From: Opisthorchis felineus
Taxonomy: Eukaryota; Platyhelminthes; Trematoda; Opisthorchiida; Opisthorchiidae
Assembly: GCA_004794785.1 (NCBI GenBank)
Contig: SJOL01001073.1
Span: 25,069-89,068, forward strand
Length of the DNA: 64,000 nt
Direction: 5' to 3'
Part shown: positions 56,921-64,000 of the stretch, piece after piece
Position numbering within the stretch: position 1 is the first letter of the stretch
Layout: each line of letters opens with the position of its first letter
Translations under genes and position numbers: made by a program
Notes under the pieces: generated by a model
Seen by the model: only the letters and a program-made list of their open reading frames with translations
What the model was told of the DNA's origin: nothing
The model's database searches: none

Positions 56921-58092
56921 GTGAGTAACGCATGAGGACAACAGGAGCACGACCGAAATGTTTGGAACTGGAACAAACGATAAACAATCCCATGCAAATG
57001 AGAACTGGTCTACTCAAGCTGAACAACATTAAACGCCTTGTAATGAAATCCTCCGGTAAATGTATCATGGAATACACATCATAATGTATGCGGCTACAGT
57101 CCTTAAAATTTTGTCAAAGCACTTCAAAATTCCCAGTAGAGAATTTGCCTTCCTTGTTAGTGAAGCAATGTACAATCTGGGAATATATGTAAAGACTGCC
57201 AGGAATTTCTCTGAATAGCGGTTCTTGATAAACATGAAAGTCAGCAAGTTTTCAAATAATATAGGTATTCCGTATCTTTATTAAAATAAGAATCGGCAAA
57301 CTGTGGCACCTGCTTTTCACGCAAATATTGAGAATATTCAGGTAGTCCGCAATACGCTAAGCATACCAGGCCTCCATACCCGAATGGATCTGTTGCGTGA
57401 GATCCCGTATAGCATTCTGCAATAACTGATTTCCACAATTCTCGCAATTCTTACCTTTGTCTATTCGGAAAGCGCTTAGTTTTAACAAACTTCTACATGC
57501 ATAGTGAGCATTGCAGTATAATCATACAACAGGGGCCACAACCACTCTGGAGCTAAGACGATATGAAGTGGACGCACGATTATTTTTTTCAGGCATGAGT
57601 AGTGATCTGTCAGCTTTTGAAAATTTATTTTGAACTACATTTAGATGGGTTTTTTTGAATTCCACTCAGTGCGGATAGTTTGATATTGTGCTGCCACTTT
57701 TGCCCATTAAAAACAACCCTGGATTTTTCGATTGATTACAGTAATTGACTACTACTCTGAAGTCACTTGATATGAGTGTCACCAGGGTTTTTTTTGCGAG
57801 ATTGGTTGAGCCCATTTGCTGATGGAGGCATCGCACTAAACAATCTCGCCATTTTGCTGAAAAACCGAGATATATTTCTTAGTGCATGGTGTCACTGACT
57901 TTGTGTCTTGATACGGAAGTAGTTTAGTTCAGTCCGAGTTTCCTGTATTGTGCCAGGTGCCGTAACTCAAAACTTAAACAGGCCGCAGCAACGGAATTTA
58001 AAATAAACAAATGAACGGAACAATATCTCAAATCAAAAAGCCCTTGTCAAACAAATGATATCCTGTTTATGTCCAAGTTAATCACACTGTCT
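56921..58092. other. No supportable gene
   Basis: Intron or intergenic sequence after the 56.6-kb exon. Minus frames of 60-68 codons (57065-57447) have no splice support. Confidence 0.35.
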
Positions 58093-58236
58093 ATATTGGC
58101 CGAACGGTTAGGAGTTCAGACTGTTGTCAGGGAGTTCCTGGGTTCGAGACTCCTTATTTTTCTGTCATATACACACTTCTGGTGGTTCTCAATAAGAATA
58201 AAACAATCGTGAAGTATTTTTCGGTTCTCTGTAGCA
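58093..58236 (+). repeat. SINE-2 copy
   Basis: TATTGGCCGAACGGTTAGG (A-box region), GGGTTCGAGACTCC (B-box), TATACACACTTCTGGTGGTTC, AATAAGAATAAAACAATCG and TTTCGGTTCTCTGTA follow the order of the 38.9-kb copy. Confidence 0.65.
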
Positions 58237-60179
58237 CAGACAAACTTCAGCTACAGGAGAAAGAAAAAAACAGAAAGAAAAACAACTTGTCGTTCGAAAA
58301 ATGCACAAGACGTTAAACTAACTTTGTGCTCAGAATGCGTGGGTCCATTACTCCAACTACAAAGATCACCGTCGGCACGATGTGGGAGCACACCTTTCCT
58401 TCAGATTCCGGCACCTGAAGGCTCCAGGATATTTCTTACTTGTGTTTAAATGACAAAATCCAAAATTCGCTCGCAACGAACGACTCAAACAACGCAAAAT
58501 TCCCTGGCAGAAATCCACAACCAACAAAAGCTAGAGTTGCGGGGTCCAACGTTGAAAGTCAGCCACGAAAACAGCTTTGAAGTGTTAGAAACCACCTCGA
58601 AAGATGGAGTGTGGTTGCACTCCTTGTAAAATCACCAGTAAAACCTGGTCGAAGCAGGTTCTGATGAAAAGGATGTCCCCGTTTGTGGAGGAGAGGGTGA
58701 CCAAAAGTGATTCTGCTTTCAGAGGATATCTTGGAATAATGCTTCCTAATCGGGGGGACCAAACTGGCTGGCAGGTAATTACAAATGCACAGTATGCTAG
58801 GATTTATAGAATAAACAATTAAATAAACAAGCGAATAAAAAAATATTAAGCAAATAGATATAATACAACGAAAACATAAGTCGGTTGAAGGCCACTGGCT
58901 CTTTGATAAAAACTGATGTAATGGGCTTTTCTTCCGTCAAGAGGAATTGTCTGATTTCGGGGGAAGCATAGTGGAGGAAACCGGGGAGTCACATGACATT
59001 GAGCCTCTTAGCGACAGTCTTAAATTGTCATTCGCACAAAACTTGTTAACATAACTAATTCGAATATCTTTCAAGCACTTAGATGTTGAAATATGAATTG
59101 GTTTGAATTTTTGTAATTCGAAAACAACGTGAACTACCGCATTTCAGTTAATCCGCTTTGACAGGTCTTGATAACCTTTTCGGGCCAATTTCCATCTCAT
59201 GGCTTAGAACATGAAGCATTTACTGTGGCACATTGTGAAAACGGTTGGAGAGCGTCCATCAAACCGGAATTCTGGATCAAAAGTTTTACTTCTTCTATAG
59301 TCCCGATCTTTGCGTAAAAGTCATCATATGGAAGCTTTTTGGGCATAAATTATTCTAATAAATTTGAGAAATAGCCCTTCTCCAAATAAGGCATGATGGC
59401 GTTTTTCATCTCAAAGTTATGTTCCATATACAATGATTTGAAATGATCTACCCGAGGTCGAAAAACATTTACAGTGTCTGCTGGATGCAGCACGGCGTAT
59501 AACAGTTAGAGTTTGATGGATGGGGAATGATGACAGCTTGGTGGTGACTGAGTAAATGGGCATTTTGAAGTTGACTATCGGAATGCCAACATGATGAGTT
59601 TTTGATCAAACAGAACTTAACTAATTGGTTTGAGAAGCAGCGAGTCGTCGCAAGGAGGCTTCAAATTGTCAGGTTCCTACGGATGGCCTATACGAGCCGA
59701 CAAAGCCTAATTTGGAGTGAAAAGCTAAGAAAGACTGCAATGTCCCGCCGCCCTCAAAAAGGAAAGTGCACCCAAGGACGCATGCTGCTGAAGTCTGTAC
59801 TTGAATCATTTAACGATTCAGCTGGAACCCGTTCACTGTATAGAAGCCTGTTGTTATGGAAGCCAGCAATTGCGCTAATCTAGGGCAGTTTTTTGCCTTG
59901 GGGACACCACCTTCTCAAACGTAAGGGTACAGTGCATTGAGGTCGCGCAGCGTGCCACTGAATGTCCAACATTGTAGTAACAAGGATTTACTGCGTACAA
60001 CTGAGTGGATCCGGATCACACTACACATGTAACTAACAAATATTCCCATCAAAACGTCCTGATTTTGGGCAAGATTTTCGGGTGGGTTCTGAAAAAAGCA
60101 CTATTGTACGTGCAATTGCATTCAAATGAACATTTGTTCCTGGAAGTGAATTACCGACAAGCCCACTGTACAGGAGTTT
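58237..60179. other. No supportable gene
   Basis: Contains a 93-codon plus frame (59602-59883) with basic composition but no splice sites or domain. Nothing else recognised. Confidence 0.35.
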
Positions 60180-60290
60180 CATATTTATCAAAGATCATCA
60201 GGGCTGCGCAGCTCACAACCTTCCGGAGAGGTTCAAACTCACAGACTGCCGGCTAGTAACCACTGGATCTGACGTGGTCACCTGCGTACT
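60180..60290 (-). repeat. Possible tRNA-derived repeat fragment
   Basis: Minus strand reads CCAGTGGTTACTAGCCGGCAG, then GTGAGTTTGAACCTC in the B-box position and a tail TGATGATCTTTGATAAA. It looks like a diverged member of the SINE-2 type, but no tail block could be aligned. Confidence 0.3.
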
Positions 60291-61480
60291 GGCTCCTCGG
60301 AAGTTGGCTTTTCAGGCGGAAGTTAACGCTTCGTGTGAATTATTCACCCTTCTGAGCTACTTATTCCTTGTTGGTAGTATGAAGCATCGACTCGGAGATA
60401 CGTGGAATATGCACAACTGATGATTCACAATAGATTCACAATGAGACAACTGCAGAGGGCTTCATGCCTTTTCGGCATGGTGTGGTTTTACTTACGCGAG
60501 ACTTCGTTGGACGATTCTCATACCTCCGCGTGATGCCAATAACCTTTCATTACAACCGAGTTTTATCTGTTTTATCTGGAGTGGCGAAAAGGAAACGTTG
60601 GTTGGTACTTTCAGGTAGTCGTTCTCCTCTGGGCAACAATCACATCTTATTGTAGATGATAGACCTAATGAAACAATGTATTATTCTCTCTGCAACAACT
60701 GAGGCATATCTCGAGCTGGCGTTTGACGGCCCAGCTTTCTGTAGATTAGAAGCTATTTACGGTCCGCTGAATACGTCAGTTTGCTACGAACTTTCATCAG
60801 TCAGTTGGTGTATTTAGGCTTACAGATAAAAAACTGCATATCCTTCAGCAGCGGATTCATTTGTCAGTTATATTTCTACTAAAGGGAAACCTACATCACA
60901 TTTCGTCTGTTGGCGCGATATTCACCCTTCGGCCCCTCAGTGCCGAAACTACTTTCCAAGCTAAATGCATTTATTGCCTACCACATCCTCTGTAGTATAG
61001 AGACTAGCAGAAATGTTTATGGCAGACAGAATTCTGTTTTGTGCGGCTTGTTCATCTTTTTTTAGTCTAGTTAGCAGTCTAGTTAGTTAGTCCGGAAAAA
61101 CTGGACCCATAACCCTTAGCTACTAAGAGTGAGTGGTCACACTGCACTATGGACCGTGAGAGATTCTGCTCCTAAATTACCGCACGAACTCCTAAGTGTG
61201 CGCCAAGATGTTTGCCGGGATTTTGGCAGCCCATGTTGCGTAGCTAGTTTTTCGTTTGTTCACTGTGCTGAGCAATTTAAAATCAATTTTTCATCACGGA
61301 TCAAGTTGACATCACCAGTGCGTTGTTAGGGGACGGAGTAGAGCAGAGCGGTGCACCAGTAGTTGTGCCGAAACAGCTGGAAAAAATTAATGGGATAGTC
61401 AGTCGAATGCCTTAAGACTACCTCCACGAGATCCCTCACAAGTAACTGAATTTACTTCCGATAGAGCAGTAGGTCAGTCA
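60291..61480. other. No supportable gene
   Basis: Chance frames only. A short direct duplication TCTAGTTAGCAGTCTAGTTAG occurs near 61066-61090. Confidence 0.35.
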
Positions 61481-61700
61481 AAATTTTTGTTCTATCCTGA
61501 ATTTTGTCAAGTGAGGAAAGGACATTTCAGGCACATTTGTCAAAACCCAAGAATTTTTGACTCTGCTTTGGAAAAATCAATAATGACGGAAAGCCACTCA
61601 AGGACAGCGGTGCAGTCCACGCCTAAATCTTTCGGTACGTCACTCTACTTGGACAATAATCCGAGAAAAACGTCAATCATATTGGTCAGTGGTTGAAGGA
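61481..61700 (+). pseudogene. Possible retroelement zinc-knuckle remnant
   Basis: The plus frame contains FCQVRKGHFRHICQN, resembling the CxxCxxxGHxxxxC zinc knuckle of Gag but with the second cysteine missing and two residues lost before GH. No other retroelement domain was identified around it. Confidence 0.2.
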
Positions 61701-62246
61701 CTGCTTGGAAGGCCATTTACTTCCGCCCAAACGGCAGTTTTTGTGCTCACCCATAATGGTGAAAAACAAGATTATTTTTCTTTCACAGAACAGCAAGAAA
61801 TTAGTGAGACAAATGGAAGGTTTTTTAAGTTTCTCTAAAGATTTTTTCATTTCGAGCACTCTGGAAAACACTGACAGTTATAGAGCTCATTCATCGACAC
61901 GGAGAGAAAATCCTCGGAGGACGCAATAGGTTTGTGGCCAATAGTGCGAAGCAGTTTACTTAGTTTTACAACGTTTTTCATCGTAACGACCTCCGGCAAA
62001 ATTCCGAAGCAACTCCAAGTTGACTCCTCCACTATAAAGCGTTGCTTCTGGAAGATGAATACGCAAATCTCATAGTTGGATTTGTATATTTTCGTACATT
62101 TTTGCATATTTTTGCATATGTTTGGGCGAAAATATTCAACAAAACATGAGTTTGGTAATGCAAAAGGCATCAAGCATGGAAATATTGGACCACCGTCTTT
62201 CAACGGCAATAAAATATTTTACTGGATAATGTTTTCCAGATGAACA

Positions 62247-62459
62247 ATGTTAGTTGCACTGGCAAGTAACGCACAGTTTCTTGATCAATCTTTTACCTTA
62301 ACCGATGTCTATTACACTGAAAGTAACATTGCAAAGTTCATACCCAGTGTTGGTTTCTCAGTCCCGACACAATTAGCCCCGTGGATCTACGAAAAAAATG
62401 GAATTACCCATCCTCAGCTCTCAAATTTTACCGTCTTCAGAACTGCAGAGCATGTAACT
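62247..62459 (+). CDS. Candidate exon, possibly a first coding exon
   Basis: A frame from ATG at 62247 is open for 71 codons to a possible donor (GAGCAT|GTAACT) with good codon periodicity (SFTLTDVYYTESNIAKFIPS ...). A candidate second exon, 62577-62620, follows in phase 0 after TTGACTAATCAG (SVSTANAKRTTVII) and ends at AG|GTAAAT. No protein family recognised; both donors are weak. Confidence 0.25.
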
Positions 62460-62576
62460 CCATCCTAGCGGCACACAAAACTATCTGAATAGGGGAGCAT
62501 TTAGGCTTTAGCCACGCGATTGGATTAACCCAACTATTTAGTGGAGCTGACACGGCTTTGTCAATTGACTAATCAG

Positions 62577-62620
62577 TCTGTTAGCACTGCGAATGCTAAA
62601 CGTACCACAGTCATCATCAG
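62577..62620 (+). CDS. Candidate 44-bp exon following 62247-62459
   Basis: Fourteen codons with a very high share of RNY codons between a fair acceptor and an AG|GTAAAT donor. It is listed because the phase agrees with the preceding candidate. Confidence 0.2.
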
Positions 62621-64000
62621 GTAAATATGCTCAGGGGTGTTTTGCGGTATTTTGGAACGGACGTTTCCTGTCGGAGGATTATTGCTCAATGTTTCAGTCA
62701 CCTTGGGCAACCTTCGTCACTATGCTACATACAACGTGTAGACTATTTGATCCCATTCACGCTGAGTTCGGGATGGATAATCGCTGGTTAGCAGAAAGAT
62801 GCAAAATATTTTGTTTATTGGAAACGATTTTCAATGATTAGGGATGGTTTCTGTGGCCCTGGCATTTAAAGTATGCATTTGTAGCATTCGTCAATCCAGC
62901 CGGTATAGTTTCGGTAGGATACTCGAGATAGTTAACGAAGATTTCTCGATGTGTTCACAAACTCCTTCTTGAAATGACTCTGATAAAATGTACTTTGTGG
63001 TTATCTGGGAGAGAAGCAGGTGGTACAATCTGCATGAGTTGATAGTTAACAACAATTCCATTATCGCTTTAATTCTAAACTCACCGTACATTATGTTTCG
63101 GAGAGTTTACACAAAAAGGTAGAAAAGCGGTTATGCCCTGGATACTTGTGGTTGTCAAAGTCGTCTCTGGAAAGCGGATTTCAACTGATTAACCTATTTA
63201 GTGAAATTCGCTATGAAAATCCGTGGTGCAATCATTGATACACAATTCTTGGGTGTGTAAATACTACTTGTTCAGTAAATTTGTCATGAAATTATTATAA
63301 TGTCTGTAGCAAAGCGCTGTGAATTAGTTAGCAGACTGGAAACCATAAGCTGCACATATTTCAAGAACTTCCAAGTGGATCCAAAACCATGGTCTACAGG
63401 CTGGTAGTTGGACGTAGCACGTTGGAGAATTCATATCATGTGATTACGTGTTGAATAGATACCAAAAGTTCGAAAATTCATCATACTAACGCTGTATGAA
63501 GTAGTGGATAATACATCACTGCGCTGTGTACGCAAATCGGCACCCGTTTAGTCGGTCAGGTAACTTTATGAGAACGGAGCCATATACGGCTTCCGTGGAT
63601 TAATAAATGGACATGATTTGAGTATGGGACGCTTTCCGACATTTTCAACCCACCGTTTAACAAATGATATCGGGAATCACCCACTGAATTATATCGGTCG
63701 AGTTGTCTATAAATTCAAAGTGACATTACAAACTCAATTTTGGGGAAAGCGGAGGTGACCGATTTTTGAGTTTGGTGAACAGGTTAGAGTTTTCGTGAAA
63801 AAGTTGCCGTAGCCCTGTTCCCGGCCACATAGTTTTTAATACATCTTTTGTGGGTCACCAAAACTATGAGGTGAAACGGACTGTACTCTCAGTCCCATGT
63901 TTCCTAGCAAATTTCCCGTTAGTGAACGAAGGCACTAAACCATCGGTTTTCCAAAACACATATCAGGGGGAGAGTAGAGGAAATATATTCTGAATGCGTC
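62621..64000. other. No supportable gene to window end
   Basis: An 82-codon plus frame (62593-62841) overlaps the candidate exon above in another frame and has poor codon periodicity. No repeat family, RNA motif or splice-flanked frame was seen to 64000. Confidence 0.35.

Noticed and set aside
1..64000. CRISPR arrays, operons, Shine-Dalgarno sites, bacterial or phage genes
   Set aside because: No regularly spaced repeats and no dense prokaryotic coding were seen; the window is clearly eukaryotic.

Overview
The window is eukaryotic nuclear DNA, most likely from a digenean flatworm (trematode). It has moderate GC, no bacterial-style operons, coding sequence split into short exons with GT-AG introns as short as 28-63 bp next to introns of several kb, many tRNA-derived SINE-like repeats, decayed LTR-retrotransposon pieces, and a repeat family carrying hammerhead-ribozyme motifs. 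The genus was not established. Almost all ATG-to-stop open frames over 60 codons are chance frames. The supportable genes were found from exon-like open frames with splice sites on both sides and matching intron phase.

The main gene is on the minus strand and runs from about 49.4 kb down to about 27.5 kb. Nine phase-consistent exons (49106-49391, 49005-49077, 46658-46770, 43147-43659, 40325-40452, 39355-39574, 38330-38446, 36077-36143, 31813-31938), plus a probable further exon (27458-27538), encode an SLC35F3/F4-like multi-membrane transporter with a long cytosolic N-terminus. An exon carrying part of transmembrane segments 8-9 was not located. A 630-bp assembly gap (42480-43109) lies in one of its introns.

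Four smaller partial genes have good splice support: a plus-strand gene at 18.8-19.4 kb, a minus-strand gene at 23.3-24.1 kb, a plus-strand exon at 25.1 kb with an RVRF protein-phosphatase-1 docking motif followed by ADRFG as in PPP1R3 glycogen-targeting subunits, and a plus-strand gene at 56.5-56.9 kb. Several isolated exon candidates are listed with low confidence.

The repeats are informative. A family with units at 13.6, 22.4, 42.2, 44.2, 45.0, 47.1 and 48.8 kb carries type I hammerhead motifs (CTGATGA ... CGAAAC ... GTC) with a six-base self-complementary helix III (ACCGGT), the form known from Penelope-like elements and retrozymes. Two copies (13.6 and 45.0 kb) are built as large inverted repeats. 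A second hammerhead-like motif of a different type lies at 30.0 kb. Three SINE-like families with tRNA-like heads occur repeatedly: SINE-1 at 12.3, 33.5, 36.8 and 50.8 kb; SINE-2 at 0, 0.2, 3.3, 38.9 and 58.1 kb; and a tRNA-Ala-like SINE-3 at 1.05 and 36.4 kb. Frameshifted retroelement remnants lie at 15.7-16.9, 53.0-54.3 and perhaps 61.5 kb. No CRISPR array, rRNA gene or intact tRNA gene was seen.
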